Below, in pieces: positions 1 to 5,993 of a stretch of 8,091 nt of DNA. The notes below the pieces were generated by a model. The model saw nothing but the letters and a program-made list of their open reading frames with translations. It had not been told where the DNA came from and did not search any database. Numbering within the stretch: position 1 is the first letter of the stretch; each line of letters begins with the position of its first letter. The position numbers and the translations under genes were made by a program. This stretch comes from Candidatus Binatia bacterium (GTDB lineage Bacteria > Desulfobacterota_B > Binatia > UBA9968), in NCBI GenBank assembly GCA_025922795.1, contig JAICHC010000098.1, forward strand, positions 1 through 8,091. The letters are read 5' to 3'.

Positions 1-553
1 CGTAACGAATGAAGTGGTACTTGTTTTCTAGTTCGTCGTATTGCAGTGGCGGTGCTTCGGCGCGTCCGGCTTCGATGCGTGCCCAGATGAAATGCGGGCC
101 ATCGTGACCCAGAGCGTGAGTGACGGCTTGTTTGAGCTCGTCCACCGTCGCTGCGGTATGAGAGCTTTTGATACCGGCGCTGCGCGCAATTCCCGCAAAA
201 TCGAGATTGCCGGCGGTCGCCACCGTGGGCTCCCCGCCGGAAGATTCGTACTGCTGGTTGTCCCAGCAAATGTGCACTAAATTTTTCGGCTGATGCAGAC
301 CAATGGTAGCGAGAGAGCCGAGATTCATCCAGAGAGCGCCGTCGCCGTCAAACACGAAGACTTTGCGCTTAGAAAGAGCGATCGCTAGGCCAAGCCCGAT
401 CGACGAGCATAAACCCAAGGTCTTCACCTGAATATTGCCGTCGCTCGGACGAACCGCGTTCCATTCCGCCGTGGCGCCGCCAGCCGTGGTGACGAACAGT
501 TCATCGGAAAACAATGGCGCGATCGCCTGCAGACATTCGAAGCGCTTCATCAT
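1..553 (-). CDS. ComE-like 2-oxoacid (sulfopyruvate) decarboxylase, beta subunit, TPP-binding half (partial)
   Basis: This is the C-terminal thiamine-diphosphate-binding half of a split decarboxylase, like the beta subunit of sulfopyruvate decarboxylase (ComE) or the matching half of phosphonopyruvate decarboxylase. Translating the minus strand gives 184 residues before the frame leaves the window. The family is usually about 185-190 residues, so only a few are likely missing. The TPP/Mg motif is clear: GDG at residues 70-72, then MNLGSLATIG, then DNQ at 98-100 followed by ESSGGEPT. The glycine-rich TLGLCSSIGLGLAIAL at 45-60 is also typical. The start is uncertain. Two adjacent ATGs (553 and 550) lie 0 and 3 nt after an AGGAG, and a GTG at 571 is in frame. 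It follows the alpha gene by 4 nt, so the two should be made together and form one enzyme. The substrate cannot be fixed: no coenzyme M, sulfolactate or phosphonate gene is visible. Confidence 0.85.
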   Translation of the reverse strand, partial: MMKRFECLQAIAPLFSDELFVTTAGGATAEWNAVRPSDGNIQVKTLGLCSSIGLGLAIALSKRKVFVFDGDGALWMNLGSLATIGLHQPKNLVHICWDNQQYESSGGEPTVATAGNLDFAGIARSAGIKSSHTAATVDELKQAVTHALGHDGPHFIWARIEAGRAEAPPLQYDELENKYHFIRY

Positions 554-560
554 CTCCTCA
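554..560 (-). promoter_or_regulatory. Shine-Dalgarno overlapping the alpha-subunit stop codon
   Basis: On the minus strand TGAGGAG directly precedes ATGATG. The TGA is the stop of the alpha subunit and AGGAG is the ribosome-binding site of the beta subunit. This points to translational coupling (termination-reinitiation) giving matched subunit amounts. The spacing to either ATG is shorter than the usual 5-9 nt, which is why the exact start stays open. Confidence 0.55.
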
Positions 561-1052
561 CAATACCGCACGGGAGAGCAGCAACGCGACTGGTCTTTTC
601 GAGCTATTCGCCAAAGTGACCGCCCCGGCTATCTCTTCTTTCACCTTTGCGGGATCGCGCATGACGATGTACTTGATACCCAGACCGTCGAGCACCGGCT
701 CGGTGACCAGCCCAAGCATGTGAAATGCATTGTCGCCGATATCACCGGCGTAGTAGACCAGCAGCAATATCGGCATGCCGAATTGCAAGGCTGTGGTGGT
801 GAGGCCGTTGCAGCTGTTTAACAGCCCGCCGTTCTGCATGAGCATGGCGGTTTTTTTCCCGCCCAGATGCGCGCCGGCACAGACGCCGATCCCTTCTTCT
901 TCGCGCCCGACCGGCACGTGGCGGATGGTGTCGTCTTCATAGAGCAGATTGATCAGCTGCAATAAATTGATGTCAGGGACGCTCGAGACCAAGTCGATCC
1001 CGGCTTCCTTTAACCCGGCAAGAATCTGCTGTGCCCCGGCGACGGTTCCCAT
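558..1052 (-). CDS. ComD-like 2-oxoacid (sulfopyruvate) decarboxylase, alpha subunit
   Basis: This 164-residue protein is the N-terminal (pyrimidine-binding) half of a TPP-dependent decarboxylase, split as in archaeal and bacterial ComD. It shows the family pattern: LVSSVPDINLLQLINLL at residues 21-37, the activating glutamate region VGREEEGIGVCAGAHLGG at 48-65 (Glu51-53; one should activate the TPP aminopyrimidine), MLMQNGGLLNSCNGL at 70-84, and PILLLVYYAGDIGD at 94-107. The ATG at 1052 is well supported: an in-frame TGA lies 27 nt upstream at 1080-1082 with no other start between, and GAGGTG sits 5 nt before the ATG. In coenzyme M biosynthesis or sulfolactate breakdown this enzyme turns sulfopyruvate into sulfoacetaldehyde. 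Related bacterial pairs act on phosphonopyruvate or other 3-substituted pyruvates, so the substrate here is inferred only to class. It pairs with the beta gene directly downstream. Confidence 0.87.
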   Translation of the reverse strand: MGTVAGAQQILAGLKEAGIDLVSSVPDINLLQLINLLYEDDTIRHVPVGREEEGIGVCAGAHLGGKKTAMLMQNGGLLNSCNGLTTTALQFGMPILLLVYYAGDIGDNAFHMLGLVTEPVLDGLGIKYIVMRDPAKVKEEIAGAVTLANSSKRPVALLLSRAVL

Positions 1053-1505
1053 GCGGACACCTCGATTATACGCTGAGTGTCACGTCGAAAGATCGGACGG
1101 ACGGATATGGCCGGCCCATGATTCCTCTCCACTTGAGTTGAATACGCCCTTCTACCAATCCCCAAGCTAGGTGGTCAACCATGGAATTGACGCATTCGCA
1201 GGTAAAATGACGACAGAGAAGCGCGTCCCCACAGGCCAAATCTCACATTTTCGCTGAAAGTCACGATTTTTGTTCGCGAAACTGCCAACCTAAAAATATC
1301 CCGCCATAAAAACTCGTTATCCGGTAATGGTTTAAACCTTCCAGTCGGCGAAAACTGCATTGGCATAGCTTTGGCGAATGGCATGGTAAATTCCCCAAGT
1401 GGCGTGTCGGGAAAACAATGCAGGTTCCGGCATTCGCTCCAGTAACTTAAGGTCGGAGAGAATTATTAGAAGCCACAGATGAGTCCTTTCTCCTGAGAGA
1501 GTTCC
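1053..1505. other. Divergent intergenic region, no convincing gene
   Basis: This 453-bp stretch separates the minus-strand decarboxylase genes from the plus-strand coiled-coil gene, so promoters for both should lie here. No clean -35/-10 pair was found. A TATAAT on the minus strand (1070-1065) directly abuts the decarboxylase ribosome-binding site and is badly placed. A weak plus-strand candidate is TTGTTC at 1270-1275 with the A/T-rich TAAAAATAT at 1291-1299. The perfect 10-bp palindrome GGTTTAAACC at 1329-1338 could be a protein-binding site but may be chance. Short open frames on the minus strand (1175-1384 and 1332-1514) overlap each other in different frames and resemble no family known to me. 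Confidence 0.6.
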
Positions 1506-3599
1506 ATGGAGCATCTCTACCCTTTACTGACGATTTTTTCGGGAGCCACCATTGTCCTTTTGGGATCGTTTCTGTTTGCTGCGGAGCGGGAACTTAAAAG
1601 GAAACGACGAGAGATCGATAGTTTCAAACGCACGCAAACTGCCCAAGCCACAGCACAACACTCCGAATCTGTTCCGTTGCCGGAATCGATCCCTACGAAT
1701 GATCCAATCCGGCAAGGTATGGAAACGCTTTCAGGCGGGCCCGAACAAAGCCAAAAGACGTCGGAACGTCGGAATGACCAAAGTCTTTTACTGAGCGCAC
1801 AATCCGAGAACCAGCAGCTGCAGGAAAAGATTAACAACCTCAAGGGCCGGCTGATCACGAGTCAAACCGAACTCGCGGAATCGAACAAGCGAATTCATGA
1901 AGCCTGCGATCTCAATACGAAGCTACAAATTGAAACAGCCGGTTTGAAACAGCAGTTGGCGGAAAAGGACGAAGCGATAATAGCGCTTCAGAGCCGGGCG
2001 CTCGAGGGGGCAAAGATGAAATCAGAAAACCAAAAAAGCCGGATCGAAAAACAGCATTTGCTAGAACAAGTCAGTAATCTTCAGGACCAGCTTCGAACCG
2101 CGGAGGAACGGCTTAGTGCAATTGATGCCCAGCATGACGCGATCGCCGAGAGAAACGCACAATTGCAGCTCAGTCATACCGAGTCCAAGCAGCACACCGA
2201 AGAACTGATAGCGAAAAACACGGAGCTGCAGGCGGAGGTTGACGCGCTATCGAGCCAACTTGCCGCAGCCGAGAAGAGTCTCGAAGGCCTTCGCTCAGCT
2301 CAACGAGAGGAAGGTCCGGAGAAACAGCAGCTGCTCGAGAGCCATCGGCAGTTTACACGGGAAATCGGGGTCCTTCACCAGCAGCTTGAGACGATGCAAT
2401 TGCAACTCAGCGAATCCGTCCAGCGCAATCAAGAGGCGGCCGTTTACAATGAGCAGCTGCAAGCCGAGTTGGAACAAAGACAAACCACAATCGCCGAGCT
2501 GCAGAACTCGGAACGGCATTACGTGGAACTGGCCCGGCAATATCAGGAAGCCTCCGATCGCTGCGCGCGCCTCGAAATGGAAGTCTCGGATTACGGAGAG
2601 CAATTGGAACACAGTCAAGCGAAAGCCCGCGAAATGGAGTCGGCCCAACAACAACTGGCCAACATCGAATCTCGTGAGATGGTCTATCAGGAGCAGCAAC
2701 AGAAACTGGAGGCCCTCATCGCCGACTTGGAACGCGAACTTTCCGAAGGGAAATACCAGGTGGAAGCAATCGAGGATACCCACGAACGTCTGCGGGAGAC
2801 CGAGCGAGCCTGTCAGGAGCTAGGCGATGAAAATCGCCGGCTGGGCGAGGAAATCTCGCGTTGGCAGAAACGCCTCGCTGCGGGCGAGGAAAACCAAAGG
2901 GAGCTGAGCATGCTTCGGCAGCAGCTGGAAGAATTACAAACCGAGCATGCCCGACTCATCGATGAAAATCGACAAGCCCAAGAGGAACGCGCGGCCAACG
3001 GTGCAAGTATCGGAGTGGCACAGTGGTCGTCTGATTCCGACGGTGCCAAAATGCTTCAAAGCAAGTTAAACATGAGTGTCGAATCGTCGGATTGGGCGGC
3101 CTCAGACGAAGCGCGTGGCAGCCCTCTTGCTGCAAGCAGTTCCGCGCCTGTAACAGCTGTTGCGAAGGAGCTGAATGCAACTCAAATTGCCTGGGGCGCT
3201 ATCGTTCGGCACTGGCATATCGGCGCGGTCTTTGCCGGTGTGATCCTTCTCCTAGTCGCCGGCACAGTTGCGATGAAGATCCTAACAGCCGAAGCGCCTA
3301 ATTCCGGCGATCCGGTGGTACTTGAGCCTGAAGCAACGTCTTTCGAGCGTGTCGCCGTGCCTGCCTCTAAACCACCGGTTAAAGCGGCGCCGCGTCTCCG
3401 CGGCTCGTTTCAAACTGTTCGTCCAGCCCAGGTTTTCAGCGGGCCAAGCGAAGATTCAGCGCTTATTGCCAATATTGGCCGGGGAACCAGGCTGAACGTC
3501 GTAGACTCTGTGGACGGTTGGTTAGAGATTCGCTCCAAACACGGCCGGCCGCCGGGATTCATACGCCAAGAGGCGGCGGTAAGACTCGGCTCGAACTGA
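1506..3599 (+). CDS. Large coiled-coil protein with two membrane anchors and a C-terminal SH3-like domain
   Basis: This is a 697-residue protein of unknown function. Residues 4-26 form a hydrophobic segment followed by a strongly basic stretch (ERELKRKRRE). Residues about 27-495 are almost continuous heptad-rich coiled coil, dominated by Glu, Gln, Leu and Ala, with many QL/EL repeats. A Ser/Ala-rich linker leads to a second hydrophobic segment at about 572-590. A Pro/Ala-rich linker then leads to a bacterial SH3-like domain at about 635-695 (key features: a SGPSEDS turn, GRGT, DGWLEIRS, PGFIRQEAA). By the positive-inside rule, the coiled coil should lie in the cytoplasm and the SH3-like domain outside the cytoplasmic membrane, where such domains often bind cell-wall material. 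That topology is inferred. The start ATG follows GAGAGAG at a short distance. The gene stands alone: 453 bp of non-coding sequence precede it and 293 bp follow. A structural, tethering or envelope-organising role is plausible, but no function is established. Confidence 0.85.
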   Translation: MEHLYPLLTIFSGATIVLLGSFLFAAERELKRKRREIDSFKRTQTAQATAQHSESVPLPESIPTNDPIRQGMETLSGGPEQSQKTSERRNDQSLLLSAQSENQQLQEKINNLKGRLITSQTELAESNKRIHEACDLNTKLQIETAGLKQQLAEKDEAIIALQSRALEGAKMKSENQKSRIEKQHLLEQVSNLQDQLRTAEERLSAIDAQHDAIAERNAQLQLSHTESKQHTEELIAKNTELQAEVDALSSQLAAAEKSLEGLRSAQREEGPEKQQLLESHRQFTREIGVLHQQLETMQLQLSESVQRNQEAAVYNEQLQAELEQRQTTIAELQNSERHYVELARQYQEASDRCARLEMEVSDYGEQLEHSQAKAREMESAQQQLANIESREMVYQEQQQKLEALIADLERELSEGKYQVEAIEDTHERLRETERACQELGDENRRLGEEISRWQKRLAAGEENQRELSMLRQQLEELQTEHARLIDENRQAQEERAANGASIGVAQWSSDSDGAKMLQSKLNMSVESSDWAASDEARGSPLAASSSAPVTAVAKELNATQIAWGAIVRHWHIGAVFAGVILLLVAGTVAMKILTAEAPNSGDPVVLEPEATSFERVAVPASKPPVKAAPRLRGSFQTVRPAQVFSGPSEDSALIANIGRGTRLNVVDSVDGWLEIRSKHGRPPGFIRQEAAVRLGSN

Positions 3600-3616
3600 A
3601 GGGCCTTCTATTGATG

Positions 3617-3663
3617 GCTACGCTAGCCGTAGCTTGGTATGCTGGACTGGCCCGATGCCAAGC
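3617..3663 (+). other. Two overlapping stem-loops after the coiled-coil gene
   Basis: GCTACG (3617-3622) pairs with CGTAGC (3628-3633) around a 5-nt loop. GCTTGGTAT (3632-3640) pairs with ATGCCAAGC (3655-3663) around a 14-nt loop, giving nine pairs including one G-T. The two stems share bases 3632-3633, so they compete at the edge. They begin 17 nt after the stop codon. No T-tract follows, so these are not a standard intrinsic terminator; mRNA 3'-end protection or a small structured RNA is possible. The pairing is read directly; any function is a guess. Confidence 0.4.
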
Positions 3664-3761
3664 CGAAGGATAAAAGATCAAATCTAGAGACCCTCATCTC
3701 GTGTAAGTTCCAACGTTTTCCGTATAGTCTGATCGTTTTTTGGCTCATCGATCCTTCTAGG

Positions 3762-3796
3762 TGAGCGAGCTACGGGAAATCGCTCAGACCGTTTTT
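3762..3796 (+). terminator. Candidate intrinsic terminator
   Basis: TGAGCGA (3762-3768) and TCGCTCA (3780-3786) form a perfect 7-bp stem around an 11-nt loop, followed 5 nt later by five Ts (3792-3796). It could end transcripts of the coiled-coil gene about 160 nt after its stop. The long loop and the gap before the T-tract make it weaker than a classic terminator. Confidence 0.4.
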
Positions 3797-3797
3797 A

Positions 3798-3833
3798 GAT
3801 TGTTCCAAAAGATTTTTGGTGTTTTTAACAATC
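3798..3833 (+). repeat. Nested A/T-rich inverted repeat upstream of the GAPDH pair
   Basis: An outer arm GATTGTT (3798-3804) matches AACAATC (3827-3833). Directly inside the left arm lies a second stem, CCAAAA (3805-3810) with TTTTGG (3814-3819), around a GAT loop. The seven-base TGTTTTT (3820-3826) bulges on the right. The inner stem followed by the T-run could act as a weak terminator. Equally, the element could be an operator, because it ends about 60 nt before the first GAPDH start and overlaps a candidate -35. Both pairings are exact. Confidence 0.4.
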
Positions 3834-3846
3834 GCGGGTCTAGAAT
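3816..3846 (+). promoter_or_regulatory. Weak candidate promoter for the GAPDH operon
   Basis: TTGGTG (3816-3821) resembles a -35 box. TCTAGA (3839-3844, 17-nt spacer) or TAGAAT (3841-3846, 19-nt spacer) could be the -10. Neither match is strong. The position, some 45 nt before the first GAPDH start and within the inverted repeat, is what makes it worth noting. Confidence 0.2.
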
Positions 3847-3892
3847 AAGGGCCTTCCTTAGAGTTTAATCTTGGGAATAAGGAGATGGCCAA

Positions 3893-4912
3893 ATGCGTAA
3901 CGGCAAAATCCGGATCGGCATTATGGGCTTGGGACAGATCGGCCGCCACCTCTATCACCTTGCGCTGGAAAATGACGACATCGAGATCGTTGCGGTGGCC
4001 GATATTGGCAGGCCAGAAATCATCGAGTACTTGCTCAAAAGCGACGGTATGGCGGAGCCATCTTGCAAGCTTCAAGACAACTATCTGATCAATGACAAGT
4101 TTCGCACCAGAATGCTCCAGCTTGCGCGACCAGAGGAAGTTCCGTGGGATATTCTCGGAGTCCACTGCGTGGTCGATGCGACAGGCCGATATCGGCATCG
4201 CCGGAACATGGAAGCTCATCTGCGCGGCGGTGCAAAACGGGTCGTATTGGCTTCGCTGCCGGCCGAGCCGATCGATAGAGTCGTCATACCGGGCATCAAT
4301 GAGAGCGATGCAGCCAGCGCGGACAAGATCATTTCGGCAGGTTCTGCGACAACCAACGCATTTGCACTGTTACTACAATCGCTGGATCACAACCTGGGCG
4401 TCGACTGCGCGTCGATGACCACGGTTCATGCCTACAGCAGCGATCAGTCGCTGCAGGATTATGCCCACGAGGACTTTCGTCGCAGCCGGTCGGCGGCCGA
4501 AAATATTATCCCCAACAATAATGAGTCGTCGCGATGGGTGGAATTTGTGCTGCCAAAGTTCGCTGGGAAGTTGAGCGGTTACGCCCTCAACGTGCCGGTC
4601 CAACGGGGATCGTTGCTCGATCTTAACTGTGTCATGCGGGACGGGGACATCACAGTCAAACAAGTGAACGACACCATGCGCGCCGCCGCCGCTGATCACC
4701 CGAGGTTGATCGCCGTGACCGATGATCCGATTGTTTCTTCTGACGTCATCGGCTGCCGGCAATCCTTGCTGTTCGATTCACGCGCGACCATCAAGGCGGG
4801 AAAAAGAATAGTCAAAGTGTTGGCGTGGTACGAGAGCCTCGGTCATGCGTGCCGCGTGCTCGAGGTGGTGCGGCACTATAGCAGGCTCGATGGTATCGGA
4901 GGTGGGCAATGA
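3893..4912 (+). CDS. GAPDH-family paralogue lacking the catalytic cysteine (probable pseudoenzyme)
   Basis: This 339-residue class I glyceraldehyde-3-phosphate dehydrogenase homologue has full family length and an intact frame. The Rossmann motif GLGQIGR (12-18), the acidic residue after the second strand (Asp37), HAYSSDQ with the active-site His179, RRSRSAAENIIP and DDPIVSSDVIG are kept. The usual SCTTN is SATTN: Ala152 (GCG at 4346-4348) replaces the nucleophilic Cys. The inorganic-phosphate loop is lost (NNNESS in place of TSTGAA, 208-213), the substrate-phosphate Arg is Asn233, and the NAD-contacting Asn of the DNEWGYS motif is Ser315. It should therefore not perform the normal thioester chemistry. 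AAGGAG lies 8 nt before the ATG. The gene overlaps the canonical GAPDH gene by 4 bases. A regulatory or hetero-oligomeric role, or a different reaction, is inferred. Confidence 0.88.
   Translation: MRNGKIRIGIMGLGQIGRHLYHLALENDDIEIVAVADIGRPEIIEYLLKSDGMAEPSCKLQDNYLINDKFRTRMLQLARPEEVPWDILGVHCVVDATGRYRHRRNMEAHLRGGAKRVVLASLPAEPIDRVVIPGINESDAASADKIISAGSATTNAFALLLQSLDHNLGVDCASMTTVHAYSSDQSLQDYAHEDFRRSRSAAENIIPNNNESSRWVEFVLPKFAGKLSGYALNVPVQRGSLLDLNCVMRDGDITVKQVNDTMRAAAADHPRLIAVTDDPIVSSDVIGCRQSLLFDSRATIKAGKRIVKVLAWYESLGHACRVLEVVRHYSRLDGIGGGQ
4898..4912 (+). promoter_or_regulatory. Strong ribosome-binding site and ATGA coupling junction
   Basis: GGAGG at 4898-4902 lies 6 nt before the ATG at 4909 and is inside the last codons of the upstream gene. 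The start ATG and the upstream stop TGA share bases (ATGA, 4909-4912). This arrangement normally couples translation of the two genes, implying that both GAPDH homologues are made together. Confidence 0.75.
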
Positions 4913-5910
4913 GAGTCGCCATCAACGGATTCGGGAGAATCGGCCGTTCGGTGTTTCGTATTCTCGACAAGCGGGCCGACGCCGAACTGATTGCGATTAA
5001 CGATGTCTTTGACCACGACGCGCTCAGATACTTGCTCAACTATGACACGGTCATGGGGCGCTTCGACGGCGTTTTGCGGCTCGAAGGTGATGAGTTGGTG
5101 ACGTCACACGGTCGCACCCGGATGCTTCGTGAAAAGGACCCGCTTAAGCTGCCGTGGCGTGAGCTGGACATCGACGTCGTCATCGAATCGACCGGAATCT
5201 TCACCGGCCGGGAACAGCTCGGTAAACATCTGGAGGCGGGCGCCAAACGAACCGTGCTGACCGTTCCCGCGAAGGACGAGATCGATTACACGGTCGTGCT
5301 CGGCGTTAACGACGATGGGCTCAAGCCGGAGCACAGGATTATCTCGAACGCGAGCTGCACTACGAATTGCCTCGCGCCGCTGGCAAAGGTGCTGCATGAT
5401 TCGTTCGGCATCGTCGAAGGCGTCATCAACACCGTGCACGCCTATACTAACGATCAGCGTCTCGCCGACGTGCCGCACTCGGATTGGCGGCGCAGCCGAG
5501 CCGCAGCGGAGAATATCATCCCGACTTCCACAGGGGCGGCGAAGGCAGTCGGCGAGGTCTTGCCTGAACTGAAAGGGCGACTCGACGGCATTGCCGCACG
5601 TGTCCCGGTGCCCGATGGTTCCGTCGTCGATCTATTTGTCGAGTTGGAGAAAAACGTGAGCGCCGATGATGTTCATGCGGCGATCAAGTTGGCAGCGGAC
5701 TCGAAACGGATGAAAGGTATTTTGCAATTGATGGAATCGCCCGTGGTATCGTCGGACGTCATCGGGAATTCGCACTCTTCCATTTTTGACCCGGCGTTTA
5801 CCAGCGTCACCGGCGCCAGATATCTGAAATGCCTGAGTTGGTACGACAACGAATGGGGATATTCCAATCGAGTCTGCGATTTGCTCGGTTTGATCGCTCG
5901 CTGGGGATAA
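4909..5910 (+). CDS. gap: Glyceraldehyde-3-phosphate dehydrogenase, class I, NAD-type
   Basis: This 333-residue enzyme oxidises and phosphorylates glyceraldehyde 3-phosphate to 1,3-bisphosphoglycerate in cytoplasmic glycolysis, and the reverse in gluconeogenesis. All signature elements are present: NGFGRIGR at 6-13, Asp32 in AINDVFD (typical of NAD rather than NADP preference), SNASCTTNCLAP with catalytic Cys150 (TGC at 5356-5358), His177 in NTVHAYTNDQ, TSTGAA at 206-211 for inorganic phosphate, Arg231 for the substrate phosphate, and WYDNEWGYSNRV near the C-terminus. Length matches the family norm of 330-340. It is translated from a strong GGAGG overlapping the end of the Cys-less paralogue. 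The common neighbours pgk and tpi are not downstream; a DedA gene follows after 83 nt. The family assignment is secure. The physiological direction cannot be read from the sequence. Confidence 0.97.
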   Translation: MRVAINGFGRIGRSVFRILDKRADAELIAINDVFDHDALRYLLNYDTVMGRFDGVLRLEGDELVTSHGRTRMLREKDPLKLPWRELDIDVVIESTGIFTGREQLGKHLEAGAKRTVLTVPAKDEIDYTVVLGVNDDGLKPEHRIISNASCTTNCLAPLAKVLHDSFGIVEGVINTVHAYTNDQRLADVPHSDWRRSRAAAENIIPTSTGAAKAVGEVLPELKGRLDGIAARVPVPDGSVVDLFVELEKNVSADDVHAAIKLAADSKRMKGILQLMESPVVSSDVIGNSHSSIFDPAFTSVTGARYLKCLSWYDNEWGYSNRVCDLLGLIARWG

Positions 5911-5912
5911 CC

Positions 5913-5932
5913 TTTTTCAGGTGGCTGAAGAA
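5913..5932 (+). other. Small stem-loop between gap and the DedA gene
   Basis: TTTTTCAG (5913-5920) can pair with CTGAAGAA (5925-5932) around GTGG, eight pairs with one G-T. A second short stem, CTCGC/GCGAG, lies at 5953-5965. Neither has a T-tract after it, so the gap transcript may read through into the DedA gene. These may be processing or attenuation elements, or chance. Confidence 0.25.
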
Positions 5933-5993
5933 GTCAGGAAGTCCTCTCCACTCTCGCCCTGCGAGGGCTAGCACCTAAAAGACAGGTACGCCG

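Noticed and set aside
1065..1070. Perfect TATAAT on the minus strand ahead of the decarboxylase alpha gene
   Set aside because: It directly abuts the GAGGTG ribosome-binding site, so transcription from it would start inside or after that site. No matching -35 is found at 16-18 nt.
1329..1338. 10-bp palindrome GGTTTAAACC as an operator
   Set aside because: It is a single copy with no extension of the symmetry and no promoter placed next to it; noted only in the intergenic description.
1193..1437. Three copies of the 7-mer CATTCGC (1193-1199, reverse at 1374-1380, 1431-1437)
   Set aside because: A 7-mer recurring in either orientation within 450 bp is expected by chance, and the flanking bases do not extend the match.
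1175..1514. Two short minus-strand open frames (69 and 60 residues) in the intergenic region
   Set aside because: They overlap in different frames, have no clear ribosome-binding site and resemble no family. One starts antisense to the coiled-coil gene start.
2239..2823. Long alternative open frames inside the coiled-coil gene (plus 2239-2823, minus 2295-2783)
   Set aside because: They are shadows of a biased, repeat-like coiled-coil coding sequence. Their translations are low-complexity and resemble no family.
3885..4088. Alternative ATG at 3885 opening a 67-residue frame
   Set aside because: It touches the AAGGAG with no spacing and runs out of frame through the clear GAPDH-fold coding sequence starting at 3893.
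4343..4348. The missing Cys could be a base-calling error
   Set aside because: Cys (TGC/TGT) to GCG needs more than one base change, and other active-site residues are changed in the same protein, so a single error does not explain it.
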